DNA from: Cryptomeria japonica
Lineage: Eukaryota; Streptophyta; Pinopsida; Cupressales; Cupressaceae
Direction of reading: 5' to 3'
Assembly: GCF_030272615.1 (NCBI RefSeq)
Contig: NC_081414.1
Span: forward strand, 765,808,483 to 765,872,482
DNA: 64,000 bases
The notes under the pieces were generated by a model. That model ran no database searches, was not told where the DNA came from, and worked only from the letters and a program-made list of their open reading frames with translations. Position 1 is the stretch's first letter; the number at the start of each line of letters is the position of its first letter. Positions 22,328 through 33,535 of this stretch are shown piece by piece. The translations under genes and the position numbers were made by a program.

Positions 22328-24883
22328 TTCATGACAAATTATGGCATTGAAAATGCACACAGAGAGGACAACGGAAGAGGGTCAGGGCATCCAAAATAGG
22401 AGGTCCTATAATTTCTTGCTAAAATCTGCTAATCCATCTTAGAAATCTCTTCCCAAATCAATTCTGCAAGAATCTAAAGAGAGTTTTTGGACTCAAACCA
22501 AAATAAATGATTTTTGGACTATGAGGAAGAATGTCGGTGAATCAAATATGTGTCCAGAACTTGAGACCATTGACGAGGATGTAGAGTTTAAAAAATTGTG
22601 GAATATGGCGCATCGCACAATAGCATATGACAGGAGTAAAGATGGTGATGAGTATGAGGTTGAGCCCCCTCCAATAATTACTATAATCCCTAAAATATTA
22701 GGTGGAGTCAATGAGTCAATGAAAGAAAAATATAGCAAAGGGGCAAGCATTGTGGAAAAAATGGGTTTTGAAGGTGGTGGTCAAGGTGCCAAAGGAGAGG
22801 GCATTTGGTATGCACTTTAGGTACAACTTTCATCAAGGTCAAAATCAAAATCTCCTATTACACTAGTCATTGGACTTGATTCTTCAGATTCATCACAGAT
22901 AGGTACTACTCATTACCCTCAGGGTCCACCTATATTTGTTTCAGGTTCAAATCCAAAACCACCACCACATCATGGTATTCCCATTGGTGGTGAATCAAGT
23001 GCCACTGCCACAGGTGGGGAATCTGGGGATAGTATTCCCATTATTGTTTAGTCTAGCAATGTTGTGATTGGTGGGGTTGGCATGGGTACTACTAGTACTA
23101 TTGATACTAGTTGTCTTGTTGTTGGACAAGGGCTATAACAAAATATCTCTTGTAAGAGGCCACTAGTCGTAGATTCTAATACTATTCAAAATCCTATATC
23201 AAGTGCCACTGACACTACAAAACAATCATTTGTAGCTTCAGATCACACACCTAAAAAGATTATGAAAACTACACATGAAAGTGTCAGTGGGAGTGAGATA
23301 GGATCAGGAACTGTTGTTGGTAATCCTATTCATGCATTAGTTAAAACTAAAAGAATAAGTGGAACTAGAGCCTCTAGTATTCCTATGTCACCTTTCAAAC
23401 ATTCAATTGCTTCAGCAAGCCCATATTTTCAATTTCGCAATTAGTATGAAATATATGAACAGGCAACAAAAGCAAATAAAGAAAAAAAGAAAGCATTTCA
23501 TAGGGTTTCCCTAACTGAAGTTTTAAACGAACAACCTGCAAGGAATGGGGTATTTCCAACATATGACCCACAAAAAGATAGGATGGAGTTCATCGTTGTT
23601 ATGTCCCTGGCCCCAACTAAAGATAAAAATCCACCACACAGTCAGATAGATCTCTCTGAATCTTAAGTTAGCACCCTCTAAATGGATTTTTCCAAAGTAC
23701 ATAATGTGGACAAAATTAGTGTGTCAAAAAGGACTAACGAAGTGGTATACACTTCACTGCTATAGGTGGAGAGAGAAAAAAATAAATTGGAGAAACAAAT
23801 TGAAAAGTTACAGGCAGACCTGGAAAATGAAAAATCAAGGAGGAAAGCAGTAGATAGCAAGTGCAATGATTTATAGAAAAGGATTAAAAATTCAGCCTCT
23901 ACAGTAGAAATTGCAGAGCGAGAGAAGATTGATGCAGAATTGAAGGACCTGACAGAAAAACTGGCTAAAAGCAATAAAAAAATTGATGAGGAAAGAGCCA
24001 GTTTTTAAAAATTATACAAAAGTTATGAGTCTACTGCTACCGAAATGAGAAAATTACAGGACCTATTGGATCATGGGAAGGAGAAAGAAAAACATTTGCA
24101 AGAGGAAGTAGAGAAAGAAAGAAAAAAATGTGCACAAATGAAAGAAGACCTACACAATGCAAATAATAAAATAAAAACTTTGGAGGATAGATTGAAAGAT
24201 AATATGAAAAATACAATGAAGAATATACAAGAAAACATTTGGTGGAAAATAATGCAGAGGAGTGACAAGTTGTGTGAATGATTTGAATTGAATGAAAGTC
24301 TGAGAGTAATTTATATTAAAATCAAAAGGCACTTTGAGAAGAGCATACATGTTTATTCAAAAGAGGATATGGCAAAAAGATTTTGCAAGTAGTCTACAGT
24401 TCCAGTGACAGCAACTTGGCATCCAAGGGAATTAAGAGCCACATTGACGCCACAGTTAACACATCATCTATCATTCAAAAATGCCAGAAGCTAAGGGAAA
24501 CATCATAAGTTATGGAAAATTGTGGAAAAAAGATATTGAAGCTACAAGAAAAGAAAAATAATTTGATTAAACTTGGTTTGCGTAAGACCAATGACCCATC
24601 AAATAAATTCATTGGAAAAGATGCTTACAAAAAAAGTATGGAGAGAAAAATGAAGTCTGATTTAGACTTGCTTCCAAAGGACACAACTCCCCAAAGCTTT
24701 CTGGAATTCATGCAGTCGTTTACAACTCTAAATTCGGTATTGGATGAAATAGTGATGTCAAGTCAATCTTCTATATATGGAATGTTGACGAAGTTGCAGT
24801 TGACTTTCCATAGTTTATAGAATATTGACCTTCCATCAAATGAAGAGTGGAGCACCCTACAAAAACTAACACAAAAATCTTAA
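22328..24883 (+). pseudogene. Gene X tail, right-arm copy with C-terminus
   Basis: Begins at the duplication junction QIMALKMHTERTTEEG. The G-patch-like region KMGFEGGGQGAKGEGI (about 22756) lies in a 99-residue open stretch, 22521-22820. The coiled coil is at 23760-24281, and the C-terminal block KLGLRKTNDPSNKFIGKDAY with MKSDLDLLPKDTTPQSFLEF runs to the TAA at 24881-24883. Stops and frameshifts occur between the open stretches. The convergent hAT-like gene ends about 0.9 kb further right, the same arrangement as in the left arm. Confidence 0.7.
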
Positions 24884-25741
24884 GAATCATAGTATGTATT
24901 GCACAATTTTCTTCTTTTACTCTTAATTTCAAGGTTTTATGTTTTTTCTGTTTGCTATTTTGCTAATCAAGCCTATGAATCTATGATGCATAGTGCAAGA
25001 CTTCAGCTAGTAAATTTTTATTCTCAAATTCTCCATTGCTTTAACATTTATGCATTTCTCTATTTCTGATTACTAGGTTTTAGGAACTGCTATTATCTAT
25101 GTTTAATTTGTCATGGCGTGAATTAATATTTAATTTTGAACTCTATTTTTTGAACATGAGACATCAGACATGTAGCAGATGTTAAATTGCTAATACGATC
25201 TGTGATGGCCATAAATTTGTGTTGAGTTTGTGATTTTGATGTTGAGTCTTCACATGTTGCAAACTTGCAATTCGACCTGAAGCTGTTGTTGCTCCCTTTT
25301 TTCTATAAAAGGGAATTCAGGGTCATTCGGAAAGGGTTCTGAAACTTTGTATTCACTTTCGCATGGACATTGGAGAATCACACAGGAGCTATTGTTGCTC
25401 TCTTGTTTTTATAAAAGGGAATTCAAGTTGATTTGCAAAGGGTTCTGAAACTTTGTATTCACTTTTGCAATTTGCATGGAGAATCACATATATTGGTGTA
25501 TTACTATTGAATGAATTGTATCATATGGCTATATTTTGAAAGAACTAATGAAAATATAAGTTCTCGACATGTGTATTACTATTGAATGAATTGTATCATA
25601 TGGTTATAAAATGTATCACACAGATTTGAGACTCAAACATGTATAAATAAACAAGAAACATCTCTATATCAATAAACACGTTATGGTCTTTTTTTTAATT
25701 ATGCTATTTTAAATCTGGAAATAGAAAGTTGAAAACTACAA
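24884..25741. other. Spacer between convergent X and hAT ends, right arm
   Basis: Noncoding. It contains an imperfect direct duplication of about 100 bp (AGGGTTCTGAAACTTTGTATT at about 25335 and 25439) and a 33-bp repeat beginning GTGTATTACTATTGAATGAA at 25496 and 25571. No gene seen. Confidence 0.6.
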
Positions 25742-27009
25742 TTACAGATCAATATTAAATTCTAATTGCAAAAAGTAATATGGTTTTGTAATATGAATGA
25801 TGAGATACAGTAATATGGTTTCTTCACTCTGAGTCTGCATACCTTCGCTGAACTGCATCTCAATGCTACCAGTAGGTTCAGTACATGAGTCAATAGTCCC
25901 ATTGGAACTTTGATTTGAAGTGTTTCCCAAACCTCTTCTTTCACATTTGGACCTCCAGATTTGTAATGCCCTATCGTAAGGAAAAGTGTGGACATCATAC
26001 GTAGATGTATAGAGCCTCAAGCAATTTTTCAAATTTTTGTCTAGTTTGTTTCTTAGCTTTGATTTTAGGAACCCCAAAGCACTAAAAACTCTCTCATCTT
26101 CCATCGAACCCAATATCATGGTAAGACATAAATCATCAAGTTTCAAATATTCTGGCATTGAATCACGCAACGCTGAGTTCTCAGCTATAGTTTTCCAAAG
26201 ACTTGTTACTTGATTCCTCTTCGCGAGGGTTCTCCTTTTTTGCCATATTATTCTTTCATAGTGTATACAAAATGAGATGATTTCTCTCGAAGATGAGTTT
26301 CTTCTAATATTCCATTTATAGTTACTCCATTCAATTCTCTGGATATGCAAAATTGTTTTATCAAAATCAGGAGCTTACTTGGAAAATCAGATGCAATGTT
26401 GACGCTCCAATAATGAGGAAAAACACAATAGACATGGCTTCAAGAAGGTTATCAGGAGGGAGTCTGCTTCTAATTTGTGAGGAAAAATCATACACAATTT
26501 TCTTCACAGAAGTAGTTACAGTTTCAACAATCTTGTTGAAATCTTCCCTTGTAACTCTTGCTAGTTGCTTATTGGGGTGCTTTTCTAGTTCCTCGGGGTC
26601 GACCATGGCATAGAAGTGATTGGTATCTCATCTAACCATACATTGGCACATACCTCCACATCTGCACCAATTTCTAAAAATTTATTAGGATTTTTCAAAT
26701 CTTTGAGTGTCCGCCACTTAACAAATTTTTCATCAGATAGTGTTGGTTGATTTGGATAGAGATTGTCGAGGGTCATGCATGTCATCTTACGCAACGTAGC
26801 ATATTCTGCAATATACAGAGCTCCTTTTTGTGTAGCCTTTATAATATTCCTCATTTCCTTTAGCATGGGCAGAAGAGCTGCTAAAGTTAAGACTATCTCT
26901 AAATTACTTAACTTTCGAAGAAGGTCAGGAAATTTTTGTTGATCTGATTCGTCGCTAGTTATGTGAAATAGTCCAATCAAGGATGGATATTCTGAAAACA
27001 TTCAATGCA
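25742..27009 (-). pseudogene. hAT/ZNF862-like transposase, C-terminal half
   Basis: Minus-strand reading continues from the other side of the copia insertion: MFSEYPSLIGLFHITSDE, a DLLRKLSNLEIVLTLAALLP helical segment, VWLDEIPITS, then after a frameshift near 26610 VDPEELEKHPNKQLARVTRE, and after another near 26380 the dimerisation-type end LTMILGSMEDERVFSALGF and FLKSKLRNKLDKNLKNCL. This is the conserved C-terminus of plant hAT-like proteins related to ZNF862. The natural stop is lost by the deletion near 25820. Frameshifts make it non-functional. Confidence 0.75.
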
Positions 27010-27014
27010 CTAGA

Positions 27015-28324
27015 TGTTGGCATATGTGCGAGCATGATAACATGATGATATTGTATGTTGTCATTGATGTCAATATGCTAAAGTATGAACCGGTATGGTG
27101 TAGTAAGCAAACTGGCAAGAGAACCGGTATGATGATGTAAACCGGTATTTGTGAAAAAGTGAAGCGGTATGTTTGTTCAAGGTGAACTGGTATGTGGGAA
27201 TAAGAACCGGTAAATGGAAGTTTTGTATTGGCATTTCATGACTACCGGTTGGTAGTCCCAGCTTTAGGGTTTCTGGTTGATGAATTCCAAGCTTGTGCGA
27301 TTCAACCGATGACATCTTTTGATGAGTTAGAATTGTATGAAGACCAGATAGTGTTGCCACGTTAGCCTTGTGCGCATGAATAATTTCCTTGAGGATCTTG
27401 CATGGAGAGTGATCCTATCTACCTCAAGAATGTGCGAAGTCTTAGTAAATGGTGGAGAGCATGTGATGAGTTATCAGCTTCCTGAACGACAAAGAATGAA
27501 CATTGGAATACGTCTTCAGATATGTTCAAGACTATTGTATTTGATGCAGTGTGATTAACGGTCAGGATTGAACCAACTGGATTGTAAAACCTAAATGTTT
27601 AGGGGTTATTGTTTATGCTACCGACCTATCTATTTCCTATAAGGCCAATGATGCTTTTCATTTTAAAGTTGTTGGCAAATGGTATGTGTGTATCCCAGTG
27701 AGCGATACTTGCTTCTTGCTAGACTGGAGAAGTGTGTTGATATATGTAGAGTGTGATTGCAGAAGAGAAGGAGCTTAAGTGGATCTGCCTTGGCATTGAG
27801 TGTTGTTATCAGATTAGTGTATTACATATTGACCTCTAACTATTTCAAGAGTTGGAAAATCCCTTAACTGCGTAGCTTTAAAAGGCTTTTGTGTAAATCC
27901 TTTAACAGGGTGACTCAATTCAATGAGTTCTTCAAATCCTCTTGCGAGGTAACCTTTAACAGGGTTCTAACCTTTAACCAGGCATTTAGCCATCCCTTAA
28001 TCGGGTGATCCCTAGCAGGATCGGTTCCTAGCAGAACCTATTGTAATAAGTCTTTAACCGGACTAGGCTCCTAACAGAGCGGACTTCAAAAGAGTTCAAG
28101 AATAGCTTGTGGGTATTCATCCCCACCGTGGTTTTTCCCAGTATGGTTTCCACGTGAAAAATCAGTGTGTCATGTGTGATGCCTTTCATGTGATGGTGTT
28201 AGTGCTTTCAGTCAAAGTACAGTGTTTGTATTCAAACCAGTTCAGGTAAAGTATTTTTGCCTATACTGATTCACCCCCCCTCTGAGTACCAGTTTGGTAA
28301 TATCTATTCATCATTTATTCATCA
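27015..28324 (+). repeat. 5' LTR of the copia element
   Basis: 1,310 bp, TG to CA. It carries many ACCGG/CCGGT motifs in its first 250 bp and a run of short CTTTAACAGGGT-like direct repeats near 27890-28070. It ends ATTCACCCCCCCTCTGAGTA, then TTATTCATCA. It retains about 520 bp missing from the 3' LTR. Confidence 0.9.
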
Positions 28325-28326
28325 AT

Positions 28327-28338
28327 TGGTATCAGAGC
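28327..28338 (+). other. Primer-binding site, initiator-Met tRNA type
   Basis: TGGTATCAGAGC two bases after the 5' LTR, the standard copia primer site complementary to initiator-methionine tRNA. Confidence 0.93.
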
Positions 28339-28395
28339 ATCTTCTAGGTCCTCTGTGTTGTAAGCTTAACCGCTTGGGGAAAAGATCCTACTCTA

Positions 28396-31300
28396 ATGAT
28401 GAAGAGGGAAGGTCCAAAGTTTAATAGAGACAACTTTAAAATATGGAAGGACATAATCAAGATATACATCAAAAGCATGGGTGCTCAATGCTGGAGCTAT
28501 ATTGAGAATGCTTATGTTATCCCTACCAGTACTCTTACCGATGATCAAAAGAGAGAGATTTAGGAAAATGGGCAAGTCATGGAAGCCCTAATCAGTAGTC
28601 TATCTGACATTGAGTTTATTGATGTTCAGGATAAAGACATTCCCAAAGAAGTATGGGATGCTCTTGAGAATATCTATGGCGGTGATGAGCACGTGAAATA
28701 GGCTAAGGAAGACTGCCTTAGGGGAAAGTTTGAAGACATGTAGATGGTTGAAGGAGAGACCATTCAACAATATGGAATGAGAATCAAAACTGTTGTTGGA
28801 GACATTAAGAGTGTGGGTGGTATAATAAATGATTCCACTGTTGTAAGCAAAGTCTTGAGATCCTTATTACCGGTCTATGCAATATGGGTTGCTACTATTC
28901 AGGAGTTGAGGTCTATAGACAAGACAAAGGTATCTCTAGACTCCATCATTGCTAATTTGATAGCTTATGAGCTAAATAATTATGATGACAGTATTCAAAA
29001 GACTGAGTCAGCCTTTAGAGCATCTGTTGCACCATCTAGAAAGCGCAAAGAAGCTATTACTAGTGGTGAACCAAAACAAAGTAGAGAAATGGATGATGAG
29101 GAGATCCTGATGGAATTTGAAGCTCCTCTTGCCAAGAGACTTCCTAAGGTGACCGGTAAATATAGAGGTAAGCTTCCTTTGATATGTTTTTCTTGCAATA
29201 GGATAGGACACATTGCTGTAAACTATCCTAAAGGTGATAATAAGGACAAACTAGAAAGCTTCAAGAATTTTAAAGGAGGAAACTGAAGAAACTGTTTTGT
29301 AGTAGTTGATGAAGATGTCACTGATGAGGAATCAGAAGATGAAGAAAGTGAAGACATTGTGTTTGTGGAAGTTAAGGAAGATGTGTCAGACAAGAAGGCT
29401 CTTGTCTCCCACTTTGATAATTCCAATGAGTGGATTATTGATAGTGGTTGTTCTCACCATATGACTGGTGACCGGAGTAAGTTTCTATCTCTGAAAGAAT
29501 ATGATGGTGGTGTGGTTCATTTTGGTAATGATGCACCATGTATGGTAAAAGGAAGAGGATCCATCTCTCTGAATGGAAAAAGAAGTGTTGACAATGTGTA
29601 TTGGGTAGAAGGTCTCAGACACAACCTTTTGAGTGTTGTCCAGCTGAATGACAATGGACTCACTCTAGAATTCAGAGATGGAGTATGTAAAATAAAAGGT
29701 AAGAGTGGTGAACTGATGGCTATCAGTATGCAGACCAAAGGTAACCTATTTTAGCTGAATGCAAATATCAGTACATGTCTAATGGCTAAGTTTGGTGATA
29801 GCTGGATATGGCATAGGAGACTCTACCATGTAAACTTTGATAATATTGTGAAGGCCAGTAAGATCAAGGCAGTTAGAGGATTGCCTATGCCGAGAAAACT
29901 GGAGAATCCTTTGTGCAGAGAGTGTCAACTGGGGAAAATGTCTTCCTCAACCTTCCAAGGTAAATCTTTCACAACAGACAATTTACTTGATCTTATGCAT
30001 ACTGATTTGTGTGGTCCTATGAAAACTAGGAGTGTGCAGGGAGATAGATTTTTATGATTCTTACCGATGATTTCTCAAGAATGATGTGGGTCACACTCTT
30101 GAAGGACAAGTCTAAAGCCTTTGGAAAGTTCAAAGCCTTCAGAGCACCGGTTGAGAAAGAAAGCGGTAAGAGGATTAAATGCCCGAGAACTGATCAAGGA
30201 GGAGAATTCACTTCTGGTGAATTCAACAAGTACTATGAAGAGAATGGAATCAAGAGGCAACTGTCTGCCCCTCGGACTCCACAGCAGAATGGCCTAGCAG
30301 AGAGAAACCACCAGACTATAGTTGAAGCAGCCAGAACAATGCTAATCCAAGGAAAAGTTGCTCACACCTTTTGGAGAGAAGCAGTGAGCACTGCAGTCTA
30401 CACAATGAACTGGATACTCATCAGAAAGGGTAAGGATAAAACACCTTATGAGTATTGGACTGGTAAGACACCGGTGGTAAGCTACTTTAGAGTGTTTGGT
30501 AGCAAATGTTATATCAAGAGGAGTGAACATCAAAGCAAGTTTGATGCTAAATGTGATATGTGATGAGGGAATATTCCTAGGGTATTCCGCAAAGAGCAAA
30601 GCTCTTAAATGTTTCAACAATAGGACTCAGAGAATTCTTGTAAGCATCAATGTTAGAGTTGATGAAACCTTTGAGAAACCTGAGGAAACCGACAATGAGT
30701 AAGTAGGAGATGAACTGTTAGTAACCTTTTGGGAACCGGTTGCAAAACAACCTAGCACCAGTAACAGTGGTCCTACACTGGTAGATGCTGATGCTGATGA
30801 AGATGAGGGTGAAGAAGAAAAGCAAGAGGAAACAACTAAGATCATTCCTAGGTATGTAAAGTTGAATCATGATCCAAAGAAGATCATAGGAGACAAGGAT
30901 GTGGGAATTCTTACAAGAAGAAAGGTTAGAGAAAACTCTTGCATGATCTTTGAATTTGAGCCTAAAACATTCAAAGAAGCACACAAAGATGAAGACTAGA
31001 TCAAGGCAATGGAAGAGGATCTTGACTAGATAGAAAATAATGGTACATGGTCTTTGGTACCCAAACCTGAGCATAAGAATGTCATAGGCACCAAATGGGT
31101 TTTCAGAAATAATCTGAATGAAGATGGCACAGTGGTAAGAAACAAAGCCAGACTAGTGTGCAAAGGATATGCTCAAGAAGAAGGAGAAGACTATGGAGAA
31201 AGCTTTGCTCCTGTAGCCAGATTGGAAGGAGTTCGTATGCTTCTTGCATATACAGCATTCAAGGGATTCAAAGTATATCAAATGGATGTAAAATATGCAT

Positions 31301-32493
31301 TCCTAAATGGAATACTAGAAGAGGAGGTGTATATAGAGCAACCAGATGGGTTTTCCCTATCAGAAGACAGTGACATGGTGTGCAGGCTACATAAAGCCTT
31401 GTATGGACTAAAGCAGGCACCTAGAGCATGGTATAAATGCTTGCACTCCCATCTTGTGAAGATTGGATTTGAGAGAACAAGTGAAGATAGAAATATCTAT
31501 TTGAAGTCAGAAGGAGATCAGATTCTAATCTATGAGGTATTTATTGATGGCATAATTTTTGGAGGAGATGACAAGATGAGTCATGATTTTGTAGATGAGA
31601 TGAAAAAGGAGTTTGAGATGTCACTTATAGAGGAGATTAATTTCTTCATTGGACTACAAATTCAACAAATGAAAGATGGAATCTGTATCACTCAGTCCAA
31701 GTATGTCAAAGAGGTGTTGAAGACTTTTGGCATGGAAGACAGCAAACTGGTTGGTACATCGATGGTGACCGGTTGTAAGTTATCTAAAGAGGATGACTCA
31801 GGGTTGGTAAATGAGAAGGAATACCGATCAATGATTGGTAAATTACACTATGTAGTACATAGAAGACTGGACATTGCACATGCAGTGGACATTACTGCAC
31901 GATTCTAGAAAAGCCCAAGAGAATCCCACTTAGTAGCAGTCAAGCGGATTCTGAGATATCTGAAGGAAACTATTGACTATAGATTATGGTATCCATACAG
32001 TAATGATTTCAATCTAAAAGTGTTTACAGATGCTGACTAGGCTGGTAATGTGGACGATCGAAAGAGCACAACCGGTGGTGCATTCTTTCTTGGTGGTAGA
32101 CTAGTCTCATGGATGAGTAAGAAGCGAAGTTGTATCTCTCAGTCTACAGTAGAAGCGAAATATGTTGTAGCATTTATGAACCACACCCAGACAATTTGGA
32201 TGAAGCATGTATTAAATGGCTTCAAAGTTCTTATATCTGAATCGGTAAGTATATTTTATGACAACACAAGTGCAATTAACATCTCTAAGAATCTGGTTTT
32301 ACATGCTAGAACCAAGCACTTCGAGCTCAAGTATCATTTCTTGAGGGAAACGGTTCAGAACAAAGAAGTTGTATTGGAACATGTTTCTAGTAAGGAGTAG
32401 TTAGTAGACATATTCACCAAGCCTCTACCAAAGGCTACCTTTACCTATTTGAGAGGTGAATTAGGGGTGTTGCCCCTTCAAGAGGTGAACTAA
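28396..32493 (+). pseudogene. Copia gag-pol polyprotein
   Basis: One frame of about 1,365 codons with many stops. Gag begins MMKREGPKFNRDNFKIWKD and has a damaged zinc knuckle CFSCNRIGHIAVNY (last C is Y). Protease: IIDSGCSHHMTGD. Integrase: WHRRLYHVNF plus CRECQLGK zinc head, D in MHTDLCGP, D in TDQGGEF, E in NGLAERNHQ. RT starts [14 protein letters not shown]; its usual catalytic YVDD is FIDG here, so the active site is altered. RNase H: KSTTGGAFFLGG and KHFELKYHFLRE. Frame breaks are near 30055 (loss of a base) and near 30560 (a 7-base duplication TGTGATA), after which the frame returns. Stops are mostly TAG at expected Q or W codons. Not functional. Confidence 0.9.
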
Positions 32494-32627
32494 AGGTGTG
32501 TGCTCCACATCAGTCAGGTCTTACATTGATATATCTTTTTCAGGATTGATGTGTTGAAGGATGCTACTCCTTAGGGGCAGCAACATAGTGGAACATAGAT
32601 GTGCATGCCTCCACTTTGGCATTATTG

Positions 32628-32740
32628 TCAAAGGGGGAGAATATGTGAAGCGGAGAAGATATCTGCAGTATTGGGGAGAAGATGTGAAGCAGAAGCAGCA
32701 AGATATCTTTGTATATTGCCATTGATGCCAAAGGGAAAAT
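32628..32740 (+). other. Polypurine tracts before the copia 3' LTR
   Basis: CAAAGGGGGAG at 32628-32638 and AAAGGGAAA near 32730-32738, the latter directly before the LTR. The upstream one matches the canonical tract seen next to the 3' LTR of element C, so the adjacent one may be a degraded copy. Confidence 0.6.
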
Positions 32741-33530
32741 TGTTGGCATATGTGCAAAGCATGATGACATGATGATATTGTATGTTGTCATTAATGTCAA
32801 TATGCTAAAGTATGAATTGGTATGGTGTAGTAAAAAAACTAGCAAGAGAACCGATATGATGATGTAAACCGATAATTGTGAAAAAGTGAAGCGGTATGTT
32901 TGTTCATGGTGAACCAGTATGTTGGAATAAGAATCGGTAAATTGATACATGCAGAGTGTAATTGCAGAAGAGAAGGAGCTTAAGTGGATTTGCCTTGGCA
33001 TTGAGTGCTATTATCAGATTAGTGTATTACCTGTTGACCTCTAACCATTTAAATAGTTGGAAAATCCCTTAACTGGGTAGCTTTAATAGGATTTTGTGTA
33101 AATTCTTTAACAGGGTGACTCAATTCAATGAGTTCTTCAAATCCTCTTGTGAGGTAACCTTTAATAGTGTTCTAACCTTTAATCGGGTATTTAGCCATCC
33201 CTTAATTGGGTGATCCCTAGAAGGATCGGTTCCTAGCAAAACCTATTGTAATAAGTCTTTAACCGGACTACGCTCCTAGCAGAGCGGACTTCAAAAGAGT
33301 TCAAGAACAGCTTGTGGGTATTCATCCCCACCGTGGTTTTTCCCAGTTGGGTTTCCACATGAAAAATCAGTGTGTCATATGTGATGCCTTTCATGTGATG
33401 GTGTTAGTGCTTTCAGTCAAAGTGTAGTGTTTGCAGTCAAACCGGTTTAGGAAAAGTGTTTTTGCCTATACTGATTCACCTCCCCCTCTTAGTACCGGTT
33501 TGGTACTATCTGTTCATCATTTATTCATCA
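32741..33530 (+). repeat. 3' LTR of the copia element (internally deleted)
   Basis: 790 bp versus 1,310 bp for the 5' LTR. The sequence passes directly from GAATCGGTAAAT to TGATACATGCAGAGTG, skipping the counterpart of about 27221-27740. The remainder aligns closely with the 5' LTR. Confidence 0.9.
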
Positions 33531-33535
33531 CTGGA

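Larger units (their letters stand above)
22328..25875. repeat. Right arm of the large inverted repeat
   Basis: Matches 11876-15512 in inverted orientation, covering the X tail, the intergenic spacer and the last codons of the hAT-like gene. Relative to the left arm it has a deletion of about 87 bp at the end of the hAT gene. Confidence 0.85.
27015..33530 (+). mobile_element. Ty1/copia LTR retrotransposon inserted in the hAT-like gene
   Basis: Both LTRs begin TGTTGGCATATG and end TTATTCATCA. The flanking 5-mers are CTAGA (27010-27014) and CTGGA (33531-33535), a target duplication with one mismatch. It has an initiator-Met primer site, a gag-pol frame 28396-32493 and purine-rich tracts before the 3' LTR. 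Removing the element restores continuity of the hAT-like reading in the same frame apart from one TGA. Pol order protease, integrase, RT, RNase H is that of copia. Confidence 0.93.

Noticed and set aside
32564-33001. 145-residue minus ORF across the copia 3' LTR border
   Set aside because: Spans noncoding and LTR sequence antisense to the element; no motif.
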